Below, piece after piece: positions 8,699-18,021 of a DNA stretch of 20,342 nt. Where the stretch lies: contig BFEA01000749.1 of the NCBI GenBank assembly GCA_003427395.1, positions 493,809 through 514,150 on the forward strand. Direction: 5' to 3'. How positions within the stretch are numbered: position 1 is the stretch's first letter; each line of letters starts with the position of its first letter. Origin of the DNA: Chara braunii. Taxonomy: Eukaryota > Streptophyta > Charophyceae > Charales > Characeae. The position numbers and the translations under genes were made by a program. The notes under the pieces were generated by a model. That model saw nothing but the letters and a program-made list of their open reading frames with translations. It searched no databases and had not been told where the DNA came from.

Positions 8699-9590
8699 CT
8701 TCAGCAATCAAACAACATCATACACATGAGACCAGATACTTGTGACCTCGAACCAAAAACAAAATTGCATCACGAGTTTCACCAAATATGAGCACACCAA
8801 AAACTCATAATTGACAATGCTGGAATAGTCTCATCATCATCAACGAAGAACCAATGTTCATATCCTGTCTGGCCCTCGGCGCCTAGACTACGAATGGCAT
8901 ATCCTATCTAGCCTAGACTACAATGTCGCTGATGACGTCAACAACTTCCCGAAGTACGAGCAGATCTCGGCCAATGCCGCACGCTTCAAGCACCAGGTAT
9001 GTCTCTCGTATCACTCACAACCTTGTTCCCCAACTCACAGATGCCACATGCACCCAAGGACCACCATGCAGCACAGCTCGGCTATGGTTGCCTGCTCCCT
9101 CCAGCTCACCCGTGAGCGCGTGAGCCTGACCAGCAATAGCGCAGCAGCGCTTGCGCACAAAGCAGCCAGTGCCCGAATATTCAATGCGTGGGCAGGCCCT
9201 TCCCTATATCGAAGTGGCCTGCTGCTGCGTGCTGTGCTGCGGTACTAGGCCCGGGCCCAAAAGCTTCAGGTAGGCCCAGGGAGGCTGAGCCTCAGTCCGA
9301 AGGAAACAAGCCCAGGGCCTGTGGCGGTTACTAGCACCCAACTGCCCTCAGCCTTTGTTTGGTCCACTTTGTGTATCCGGCCCAGGGCCTGCCTCAGTTA
9401 CATGCAATGAAAGGCAGCCTGGGCCTGGGTGCTTCCAACCGACTGGCGCTGCGCAACTGCCCGAATTTCCCCAGTTGCGTGGTGACCCTGGAATGGCATG
9501 TAGGGCCTCGGTCGTGCCTGCCTTCATTTAGGGCGGCCGACTGTGTGAAAATTAGGCCCTATAGAGCATATCGAGGCCCGATGCCTCACA
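8699..9590 (-). repeat. Element B 3' LTR, 25 bp short at its outer end
   Basis: It matches 16448-17351 in the same orientation. It ends CCTCACA next to the polypurine tract. The outer end begins at CTTCAGCAATC; the preceding TGCAAGGAAGATGAGC-type terminus seen at 16423 is replaced by CT-rich spacer. It contains TGACGTCA (8933-8940), CAGGTATGT (8994-9002), GGCTATGG (9080-9087) and the TATA-like site (9205-9209). A GCCTAGACTAC unit occurs twice, 30 bp apart, near 8881-8921. Confidence 0.88.
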
Positions 9591-9605
9591 TTCCCTCCTC
9601 CATAC
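9591..9605 (-). other. Polypurine tract of element B
   Basis: The minus strand reads GTATGGAGGAGGGAA and is followed at once by the LTR start TGTGAGGC. It lies 21 bp past the pol stop codon, the expected place for the plus-strand primer. Confidence 0.75.
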
Positions 9606-9626
9606 TTCGATAGTCCTCTGAGAAGT

Positions 9627-10990
9627 TCAATCTTCGATAATCTGGCGTTTTCCTTTATGCAGAGACTTCTCGTAGTGAGCGACGACCTGTGGAGCGGTCT
9701 GCATCAGTTCCTCCCGTGTGAACCATCTATCCTCCTTTGGATCATTGTGATGTGTGAACCGAACCCGGTACTGCAGCTTCGGTTTTGGAGGACGTCCTCT
9801 ACCTGTCGGTCTTGGAATTGGCATCTCCCTGTGATCAACGATGTCGTCGATGTCGACCTCTCCATCCATGGTTGGGGGCAGCATAGAGCGACGAGAGGGA
9901 AACTGGTCAGTTTCGTTGAATGGTGTAAGCTCGGAGGCGTGAAAGACAGGGTAAATGCAGAGATGACCAGGGATCCCTGGATCTTCCCCAACAACTTCTA
10001 AAACCTCCCATGGTCCAAAGTACTGTGGCATGAGCTTACGGGAGATCCCGTGCTCCTGTCCCAGTTCTGAGGATTTTACCCAGACTCTATCCCCTACCTG
10101 AAATGTGGAAGGGCGGCGGTGTTTGTTCTCAGATCCTATAATTGCCGCTTGTGCCTTATGTATCTGTTCTACTGCCTGGTGCATCAATTGTTCATAGCGA
10201 TAGGCAAACTCAAGTGTGCCCAGTGCAGCAGTTGACAGATTGTCAGGTAGCAGAAAGGGGCAGTCCAGTGGCGCTGTGCACAGCATTGTTATACAGGCTG
10301 GTGATGAGAGCAAGTTTCTCATCCAAGTCCACCTAATTGGGCTTGATGTAATGCCGCAACAGGTGTTGTACAACGCGGTTCGGCTGCTCTGCTTGGCCAT
10401 TGGCCTCGGGATGGTTCCCAGAAGTCATCTGCAGCTGTGTTCCCTGTTCATCGGCTGCAACCTTCCACAACTCACTTGTGAATCAGACATCCCTGTCACT
10501 AACAATAGACTTTGGAAGCCCAAAGTCTTTGACCCAGTTCTCTTTGAAGAGTCGAATCACATACTCGGTCTTTGCTGTCTGCGACATTGCAACTAACCTA
10601 GCGTACCTACTAAACCTATCCACGATAACAAAGATGTGTCCCATTCCACTCTTGCTGGTGACCAGCGTGTCCAGGAAGTCCATGGACAGGCTCTCAGCGG
10701 GCCTTTCCGAAATCGGAAGGGGCTTGAGGAGCCCAAGAGGGGCTTGTGTACGGGGCTTGTCTCTCTGACAGACCTGACAAGTCTCCACATACAGCTTGGC
10801 ATCTCTCATCATCATGGGCCACCAGAACCGCTGCAGCAGATTGGTTGCAGTCTTCTTGAAGCCAAAATGTCCGGTGGCGTCATGACACTCACCTAAAAAT
10901 AAACTACGCAAAGACTCCCTATTGGGAACACACAAACGTTTATTCCCGGCCTTCTCAAGGAACAGCAGGCCGTTGACCAACTCAAACTCG
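9627..10990 (-). pseudogene. Element B integrase with chromodomain; catalytic residues kept, frame broken
   Basis: The HHCC zinc domain is intact: His codons at 10882-10884 and five residues on, then CQVC. The catalytic triad is complete: Asp at 10678-10680 (MDFLDTL), Asp at 10495-10497 (VSDRD), and Glu at 10387-10389 (GQAEQ). The last two are 35 residues apart, the classic DD35E spacing. A TGA at 10483-10485 interrupts the core; element A has CGA at the matching place (3765-3767). A TAG at 10333-10335 and a frameshift plus short deletion near 10262 follow. The GPY/F-like PQYFGPWEVLEVVG segment and a chromodomain (9657-9860) close the protein. The chromodomain has the YRVRF strand and DRWFTREEL helix start, with Phe where the usual KW Trp sits. 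The stop is at 9627-9629. Confidence 0.9.
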
Positions 10991-11129
10991 GCAGAAGTGG
11001 TTTTGTCCTTCGCCTCGAGTCTGCGCATGATCTCGGACATAAACTGATCCTCGCGGTAGGGTTCCACCATAGAGCGAGTAACATCGTCCGCAAGCCCAAA
11101 CTTAGTGATCAGCGCACCAGAGAAATCTG

Positions 11130-11560
11130 GTCTACGCGACAACGCATCAGCAACCTTGTTGAACTCGCCCTTGATGTACTGGGGCTCAAAGTCATACTAC
11201 TCTATGACTTCAATCCAACGCTTCAGAGCATCGGAGAGCACAGGCTGGGTTCTCATCCATTTCAGGTTCTGGTGATCAGTCCTGACGCAGAAGAACCTCC
11301 CAAGGAGATAGTGCCTCCAATGGGTGAGCGCCTTGTAGATCGCATAGACTTCCTTCTCATAGGTGGACTTAGCCAACTTCTAAGAGGGCATCTTTTTGGA
11401 CATGTACTCTACTGGCCTCAACTTTTTCCCCTCTTGCTGTGCAAGTACAGCACCTATGCCATATTGGCTGGCATCTGTAGTTACTACGAAAGGTTTGTCA
11501 GGATCAGGAAGCTTCAAGACCTCATGGTGTGTCAACGCATGCTTCAGATGTCTGAAAGCA
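11130..11560 (-). pseudogene. Element B RNase H, two internal stops
   Basis: It is continuous in frame with RT upstream and integrase downstream. It has TTDASQYGIGAVLAQ with the catalytic Asp intact, then VEYMSKKMPS, a TAG at 11380-11382, the YEKEVYAIYKALTHWRHYL segment, RTDHQNLKWM, a second TAG at 11197-11199, and ADALSRRPD. Element A keeps a CAA Gln at the place of the second stop (4476-4478), so CAG to TAG is the simplest origin. Apart from the two stops the domain has no obvious loss. Confidence 0.88.
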
Positions 11561-12440
11561 GCCTCACACCTGTCTGTCCACTCCCATGGGGTGTCAAGGC
11601 GAGTTTGGTCCGTCAAAGGGGCGGCCACTACGCTATAATTCTGAACAAAATTGCGGTAGTAGCCTATCATCCCTAAGAAGGACCTTATCTCAGTCGCAGA
11701 CTTAGGACGCGGCCAGTCACAAATGCTGGCCAACTTCTCGTCATTGGGCTTCAAACCCTCCGCGGAAATCTCATGACCCAAGTACAAGATACGGGTGCGG
11801 CCGAACTTACATTTCTCCCCGTTTATCTTGAACTTGTGCTGCCGAAGGAGACTGAGGACTTTGTCTAAGTGCGCTACATGCTCCTCCACAGTCCTACTAA
11901 AAATAAGTATGTCATCGAGGTACACGATGACAAATTTATCCAAGTAGTCATGAAATATCTGATTCATAGTGTGCTGAAAGGTGCCAGGAGCATTGCAAAG
12001 GCCGAAAGGCACACCACAAACTCGTACAGACTGTACCCGGTCTGAAATGCGGTTTTGTGTTGATCCTCGGGCGGGATTGCAATCTGATGGTACCCGGACT
12101 TCAGATCTATCTTACTTAAGTACCTGCACCCTTGCACTCTATCTAGCAAGTCGTCGATGCGTGGTAGGGGCGCTCTGTTCTTGACAGTGATGGCATTGAG
12201 GCCCCTATAGTCAATGCACATCCTGAGTGTTCCTTCCTTTTTCGGTACGAATGGGACTAGAGATCCATAAGGAGAAACACTCAGCTGGATCCAACCTTTC
12301 TCTACGAGTTCCTTGAGTTGTCAGCGAAGCTCATCAAGCTCGCCTGAAGACATCCGATAGATCCTACCCTTCGGGATGCTAGACCCTGGGATAATCTCTA
12401 TCGCGTGGACGACCTCCTTCTCAATAACCCTTGTAGGCTC
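11560..12440 (-). pseudogene. Element B reverse transcriptase, YLDD intact, frame broken
   Basis: The domain copies element RNA into DNA from the tRNA primer. Motifs in order are a KGRIYRMS lead-in, a TGA at 12321-12323, VPKKEGTLRMCIDYRGLNAI, SKIDLKSGYHQIAI with the first catalytic Asp, then YEFVV. There a one-base loss near 12012 shifts the frame. PFGLCNAPGTFQ follows, then YLDD at 11911-11922 with both Asp residues, GEKCKFGRTRILYLGHEIS, and the FLGMIGYYRNF connection. Element A has CGG at the position of the 12321 stop. Another frameshift lies between about 12415 and 12480. The catalytic core is otherwise complete. Confidence 0.92.
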
Positions 12441-12639
12441 TTCAAATAGATCAGGGTACTCCCTCTATCTCCGACGACATTTTCACCGGCTCGCCTGTTG
12501 CAGAGACAGACAAGATACATACCCTCCTCCGGATTCTGCTTATAATAATTATAGAATGCGGCCGCACACATGCATCCGTGGGACTCGATCAGACTACTAG
12601 CTTTAAACTTACGTAATTTGGCGGTCCCCCCACCTGGCA

Positions 12640-12960
12640 AAGTGTGTTTGACCACTTTTCGGTCCCAGTCAAACTGGAGCTGTGCCACGGAGAGGTAGTA
12701 CATACCTAACAAGATATCCATAGGGAGATCATCGCTCACTAGGAACGAGACGCGATGTCTCAGTTCCCCTCCCGCGTACGGGAAACAACACTCAACATCC
12801 TGGAGGTAGTCGTTGACTACCATGCGCTGTTTGTTGGCACAGGTCAACTCCACAGGTCGATTCAGGCGTTGCACTTGCCCCTGTAAGCGCAGCCTCTCAA
12901 CGCACGTGCGACTGATGAAGTTCCTAGTCGAGCAAGTGTCATAATAGGGGCCTCGGCCTT
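12640..12960 (-). pseudogene. Element B aspartic protease with D-T-C triad
   Basis: The catalytic Asp codon is 12938-12940 and is followed by Thr-Cys-Ser-Thr where retroelement proteases have Thr/Ser-Gly. Then come RNFISRTCVERL, the VQRLNRPVELTCANKQ segment, VSFLVSDDLP, and the DILLGMYYL motif (Asp near 12716-12718) that forms the C-terminal half. A frameshift between about 12940 and 12955 separates this from the upstream linker, which is in the gag frame. About 200 bp between 12440 and 12640 encode the linker to RT, including AAFYNYYKQNPEEGMYLV. Element A has D-I-R at the same triad, so neither copy keeps the glycine. Confidence 0.8.
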
Positions 12961-15207
12961 GCGGCCGCCGATGATTACCTCGCCGGCGAACATCTCTCCC
13001 TTAGGGGTTTTGGCCAATGCCGTCCAAGAAGCTAGTGGGTCTGATCTAGACCACTCCTCCTCTAGCTCCTCTAAGGATTCAAACACATTCATCGAACAAA
13101 GGCTCGATGGGTCAGAATGTGTTTGCGGGACGACGATGGAGTCAGTAGCTTTGGCTATCTCTCGAGATAATGAGGGTGTGTCCACCACCTCGACCCTAGT
13201 AGGAATAACTACCATTCCTACTGGCCCGACGCGTTTCCCGGAGCAGTGTCAGAACTGTTGGCCACATTGCTACCAACGGGAGGAGAGGATCCCAACGCCT
13301 GCCCCATTGTAGGCGGGATCTTCTTGGTCACCTTTCTGCTACAGTACTTGAATTGGTTATGGCCATATTGGCCACAACAAATGCAAGCTTGCCAGGTGTA
13401 CCGGCCTCTCTACGTCCTCACTAAGACCCGCTTTCTCCCATGGAGGAGCATTGGGGTCAACTTGACTCCTAGACCGGGAACCTACATGGCATCTACCGGT
13501 CGCCTTACCTTTTTGTGCTACGGCAGCGACTACTCCACCCCCTGAAGCTTCTACGCTGCCGGCCTCTAAACCTACTCCCGCCTGGAAGTCGTCTTCCAAC
13601 TCGATGGTAGAACCATCATTGTCGACGAACATGATGCATCCCTTCGCCTTCCAGTTGGGAGGCAGTGTCTTTTTCCTGCCATCCGTCGTGGGTGTCTGAC
13701 CATGCCCTATCTTTGCCTCAAGGTCTAGGGCCTTCTTGCTAAACGAGGGAAAGTTGTGCATATTGATTTTGGCCTCACATGCTAACCGGTTCCTAAGAGG
13801 CATTGGAAAGCATCTCAGGTAGGAGGTGACTAAAACATGGGGGTCATAGCGCACCCCAAAGACACAGATCAGACGCTCTACAGCATCAGTGGCCTCCCTT
13901 ACTGACTTAAACTGCCTGGTATGCAGTGTCAGGTTCGCGTCAGTAGCCTTTTGGGCCTCCTGCGGATCATGCCACCTGTCTTCCACCAACTTGAGAAAGT
14001 CATCCAGTTTCTGGGTGACCGCCCAAGCGCGGAAGTCATGACCGTACCCCTGTAGTTGTACTAAACCACTCAACCATCATGCTGCACTCCCCTCTAAATA
14101 GGAGGCAGCCACAAGCACTTCCTTGTGCGGCAAGGTAAGTTTGCACTTGACGTAGACCGGCACCGCCCTCAACCAAGTGTTGAGGTCTTCGCCCCTCTTA
14201 TCCCCTGTAAAGGGTTTAGGAGCGACGATGGCCGTCTTTGGAACCCACTGACTTTGTCCCGGTAACTGCACCAATCCGGGCTGTGGACCCTGTGGTGCAG
14301 GCTGTTGCGCTATCAGCTGTTGTGGTTGTGTACCCTGCGGCTGTGCAGGCTGCAAGACAGCAGGCTCCCCGCTTACAGCAACCTGAGACGGAGGTTGGGA
14401 AAACAATGTCTCTACAGGAACCTGTACACTAGGACCTGCTGAGAACCCTCCTGTTAACGACATTCCTAGGGAAGCGGCTTGGACCGATGTTGGGAAAACA
14501 TATGGGGATACCCTAGTCACCGGTGGAACAAAAGGAGGAGGCTGTACAACGGGCGAGGCACCAGGCCCGGACATCGATGGTGTTGCCTGCGCTCGCCCAA
14601 CCAGCAAGGCCAGACTCTGCTGAATGTCCTGAAGGAGAGCCGTCTGGTGGTCCTGCATTTCCACTACATCTAGCAGGACGGACCGTATGGTCCTCACATC
14701 ATCACTCATGTGCGTCAGGTCCATCTCCTCTAAGTCACTAACGTCCGCTTGCCTCCGCTGCATCCTTGCTCTTCTTCTAATCATTCTTTCCTTCTCCGCT
14801 TTTATCTCTCCTAAGGCCTTCTGTAGTCGTGCCTCCTGCAGGGTTGCTTGTTGTATGGCGATCTCATCGGGCGTCAACACTAAGGGCTGGCTTGCCATAA
14901 CGCCAGTGGAGTGACTCTGGGTTTGCGCGACCGTTGACCCTACGGTCCCTTAACTGCTGGCCTGGGAACTCTGTCGCGCAGCAGTTGCCATGGCTGCTGA
15001 AGTTGCGGCTTCGCTTACGAATGCCCTGCTGGCCTCTGCTGCCCTAGCTCTCCTCTGCTGCTGCTGCCTCTCCCTAAGCTGGCGGAACAGTAACATGTCA
15101 CCCTCTGGTCCTAAGGCCACGTGGGCAATCGGGCGTCTAGTCGATCGCAAGATCCGGTCGTCCGGTGGTGGTTCCTCATATCGCTCATAAGCTACAAAAC
15201 TGTACAC
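12961..15207 (-). pseudogene. Element B gag (capsid, zinc knuckle) and linker, multiply interrupted
   Basis: Gag forms the particle that packages element RNA. The main frame has an ATG at 14896-14898 (MASQPLVLTPDE), then a charged coiled-coil-like stretch (ALGEIKAEKERMIRRRARMQ), a Pro/Gln-rich middle, and the capsid-type domain from FTGDKRGEDLNTWLRAVPVY onward. A single TGA at 14077-14079 breaks EGSAA-WLSGL; the frame then stays open to 13357. The upstream frame 14950-15207 (Ala/Gln/Arg-rich) is in register with the ATG, separated only by a TAA at 14950-14952, so the original start was probably further 5'. That frame opens with GTG, not ATG. The zinc knuckle (13341-13385) lies in another frame and has Cys-x2-Cys-x4-His-x5-Cys, one residue longer than usual. 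The protease-proximal linker (12960-13215) returns to the gag frame. Confidence 0.85.
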
Positions 15208-15237
15208 AATCTGTACTAAGACACTCTTTGATGCTTA

Positions 15238-16408
15238 CCGCAGCGTAGTGCACAGACCGACTTATAATTAAACTAATTAATTGGTGGCTGTGTTTGAAAG
15301 TATATGCATTTGGGTCCAACAGGTAAGTGCAGGTTCCTACAAACGAAACTACTTTGACTTTGACTAGTTCGCAAACAGAAGCACAGTGAACAGAAGACAG
15401 TTCTAAACTATGTTGTCTATCAGATGTTAATGGCTGTACATCTAAAATAGAATCACTTGTTGGGTCTGTTTGCAGAATGGGATCTTGCCCGAACTTATCA
15501 CCTGGAATCTACCCCTCCCTTAATTCTTCTTGAATGTCTCTTGTCGTCTGCGTCCCTGAGCGATCCAGATAGCGTGCGTGTATGGTGTGCACACGACCCA
15601 CCCCTGTGCCCCGAGTCCTGCTGAGCTGGCCAGCCCTGCACAGTTTTTATCCTCGCGTGCAACGAGCCTTACACCGGTTTTTATGGACAGCCCCCGAAGT
15701 CCTCAGGAATTCTTTAACATCGCAAACAAGACGACGATCTTAGCCAATGGAAGGTATCCCGCCGGTGCTTCTTTATAGACGCCCGGTCTCGTCTGTCCCC
15801 TAGGGCTCGCCTGCCTTTCAGAACCCCTCTAAAGCGCACCGAGCAGACAAAGGACAAAGCAGCAAAGCATGCGTGCTCTACTCCCGGTGGGTTGGCATGG
15901 TGACCGTGACCCAGTGCTTCGTCTAGGGCCCTTCAGATAGCACCGCCCTCTCCTTCCAGATGCTCCACGTGAAGATTGGCGACTCTCAAGGTTGAGCGCA
16001 CACGACTCCTCACATGAGAGGACTCTCAAGACAGAACACACATCCTCACGGTAAGAAGTGTCGAAGAGGGTAGATAAGGTTAGGTGCAACGTACGTCAAA
16101 ATAGTTGCCCTCAACCACAGATATTCTCACCAGATGACCTGATGTTGGTTGTGATGACCAATCGCTGCTTCGGCACAACCAGCATTGTACAACCGTTCCA
16201 CCTCAGCATCAATCACACATCGGATAGTTGTCGTCATACTGCGAACACCCAATAATCACCACAGAGCCTTCCTGGCGCACCCCTCTCCACCTGGGTCTCC
16301 TACTTATCTTCGCCCTCCTCACTACACACGTCCCACGACACGGTCGCTCACCTCACACACCGCGTGCATGTACCGCATTAGGCAGAAGATAAGCGCACCG
16401 AACCACAA
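15238..16408 (-). other. Element B untranslated leader between primer-binding site and gag
   Basis: These 1.17 kb have no convincing reading frame. The primer-proximal half (about 15800-16400) aligns with the leader of element C on the opposite strand. The strongest blocks are 15889-15912, a 24-base exact match to 18846-18869, and 16016-16033, an 18-base exact match to 18722-18739. Conservation of non-coding leader between diverged copies points to an RNA role such as packaging or dimerisation, which is an inference. The gag-proximal part (15238-15780) has no detected partner in this window. Confidence 0.65.
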
Positions 16409-16419
16409 CTCTGATACCA
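16409..16419 (-). other. Primer-binding site of element B (initiator tRNA-Met)
   Basis: The minus strand reads TGGTATCAGAG, complementary to the 3' end of plant initiator tRNA-Met. It is followed by T where a perfect site has C. It lies three bases inside the LTR end (CTTGCA, then ATT). This fixes the inner border of the 5' LTR and the minus orientation of B. Confidence 0.88.
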
Positions 16420-16681
16420 AATTGCAAGGAAGATGAGCAATAGCGAACTTCAGCAATCAAACAGCGTCATACACGTGAGACCAGATAGTCGTGACCTCGA
16501 ACCAAAAACAAAATTGCATCACGAGTTTCACCAAATAGGAGCACATCAAAAGCTCATAATTGACAATGCTGGAATAGTCTCATCATCATCAACGAAGACC
16601 CAATGTTGATATCCTATTTGGCGCTCGACGCCCAGACTACGAATGGCAAATCCTATCTAGCCTAGACTACAATGTTGCTGA

Positions 16682-16689
16682 TGACGTCA
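16682..16689. promoter_or_regulatory. TGACGTCA palindrome conserved in LTRs
   Basis: TGACGTCA is a classic bZIP (CRE/ACGT) site. It is present at the same LTR position in both B LTRs (8933-8940 and here) and in A's left LTR core (2044-2051). Element C has TGATGTCA at the matching place (18093-18100). A regulatory role is inferred from conservation only. It lies downstream of the TATA-like site relative to transcription. Confidence 0.4.
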
Positions 16690-16973
16690 ACAGCTCCCCG
16701 AAGTACGAGCAGATGTCGGCCAATGTCGCACGCTTCAAGCACCAAGTATGTCTCTCGTATCACTCACAACCTCGTTCCCCAACTCATAGATGCCACATGC
16801 ACCCAAGGACCACCATGCGCCCCATCCAACATGCAGCAGCGCAGCTTGGCTATGGCTGCCTGCTCCTTCCAGCTCGCCCGTGAGCGTGTGAGCGCTGGCA
16901 AGCGACAGCGCAGTAGCGCTTGCGCACAAAGCAGCCAGTGCCCGAATGTTCAATGCATAGGCAGACCCTTCCC

Positions 16974-16978
16974 TATAT
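16974..16978 (-). promoter_or_regulatory. TATA-like site in element B 5' LTR
   Basis: The minus strand reads TTCGATATAGGGAAGGG, about 375 bp from the LTR start. In C the matching site is about 390 bp from its LTR start. It is the best promoter candidate in this LTR, though no start site can be read from sequence. Confidence 0.4.
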
Positions 16979-17728
16979 CGAAGTGGCCTGCTGTTGCGTG
17001 CTGTGCTGCGGTACTGGGCCCGGGCCCAGAAGCTTCCGGTAGGCCCAGGGAGACTGAGCCTTAGTTCGAAGGAAACAAGCCCAGGGCTTGTGGCGGTTAC
17101 CAGCACCCAACTGCCCTCAACCTTTGTTTGGTCTGCTTTGTGTATCCGGCCCAGGGCCTACCTCAGTTACATGCAAATGAAAGGCAGCCTGGGCCTGGGT
17201 GCTTCCAACCGACTGGCGCTGCGCAACTCCCTTAATTTCCCCAGTTGCGTGGTGACCCTGAAATGGCCTGTAGGGCCTCGGTCGTGCCTGCCTTCATTTA
17301 GGGCGGCCGACTGTGTGAAAATTAGGCCATGTAGGGCATATAGAGGCCCTATGCGAGGATCTGGGTCTTCGGCAGGCCTAAGGGGCCCCGGTTGCAGTGG
17401 TGCCCGCCCTAAGTGAAGGCGGGCCTAACTTATCACAAGAGGCCTTTGACTGTCAATTTCATATTTGGGGTCCAAGCAGTTGCGACGCGCCAGTTGGTTG
17501 AGAGAAACACAGGCCGAGCAACAAAGACATTCCCACGACCTACCGAGCTTTTCCAAAGAATGCAGGCCCTGGGCATGAATCGCAGCCTCATACACTGACA
17601 GTTGGGATGCCCAACCGAACGAGGCCAGTAGCTGCAGCGCAAAGGCAACATCCTGGGGCCTTCCGGAAGCTTCTGGGCCCGGAAGCTTCTGGGCCCAGGC
17701 TAGAACAGCCAGGCTGCACGAGCAGGCC

Positions 17729-17753
17729 AGCTCTTTCCATAAAGGAAAGAGCT
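17729..17753 (+). promoter_or_regulatory. TATA-like site inside a perfect 10-bp inverted repeat
   Basis: AGCTCTTTCC (17729-17738) and GGAAAGAGCT (17744-17753) are perfect inverted arms around ATAAA. The other LTRs have the same core (CATATAGGAAGAG, GATATAGGGAAGG) with only partial symmetry. It probably marks the LTR promoter of C. It could instead be a palindromic protein site or an RNA hairpin. Confidence 0.45.
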
Positions 17754-18003
17754 CTCCCCAGGCAGCCTCATTCAGGCACTCGCATGCTAGCGGCAGCGCT
17801 GCTGGAGCAAATGCTCGTGGGCTGCTGCTGGCGCTGAGAGGCGAGGTGCAGCACGTGCGGTCGTGCAGGGAAGCAGGGCGCTGCTGAGGGCAGTGCCACA
17901 GCCCAGCCACCATAGCTGGTGGGCTTGGACTACAGTGAGGCGCATGAGTGGTCTTCGGGTGTAAGGGAGGAAGACGTGAGAGTGAAGTCAGGGAAGGGCG
18001 AAG

Positions 18004-18021
18004 GATGATGATGATGATGAT
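18004..18021. repeat. (GAT)6 microsatellite in element C LTR
   Basis: There are six perfect GAT units. It lies next to the splice-donor-like site of the opposite strand and has no counterpart of this length in the other LTRs. Confidence 0.85.

Larger units (their letters stand above)
8699..17351 (-). mobile_element. Element B: near-complete but degenerate Ty3/gypsy chromovirus
   Basis: Direct LTRs at 8699-9590 and 16423-17351 differ at roughly 7% of aligned sites (my hand count over about 350 bp). On the minus strand the order is 5' LTR, initiator-Met primer-binding site, leader, gag with zinc knuckle, protease, RT, RNase H, integrase, chromodomain, polypurine tract, 3' LTR. Gag and pol look like one long frame rather than two, as in many plant chromoviruses. 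Six or more stops and several frameshifts break it. The 3' LTR lacks its last 25 bp (bases matching 16423-16447), and the 5' LTR lacks about 6 bp at its outer tip where element C begins. No target-site duplication survives. Confidence 0.9.
16423..17351 (-). repeat. Element B 5' LTR
   Basis: On the plus strand it starts TGCAAGGAAG next to the primer-binding site and runs to GGCCCTA, where homology with the 3' LTR ends. The 3' LTR continues TGCCTCACA, but here the next bases (TGCGAGG) are the start of element C's LTR, so about six terminal bases of B are missing or overlapped. It contains TGACGTCA (16682-16689), GGCTATGG (16848-16855) and the TATA-like site (16974-16978). The splice-donor-like CAGGTATGT of the 3' LTR is CAAGTATGT here. 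Confidence 0.88.

Noticed and set aside
16493-16503. Pol III B-box-like GGTTCGAGGTC on the minus strand, suggesting a tRNA or SINE
   Set aside because: No A box or cloverleaf is found around it, and it lies inside B's LTR, present in both copies.
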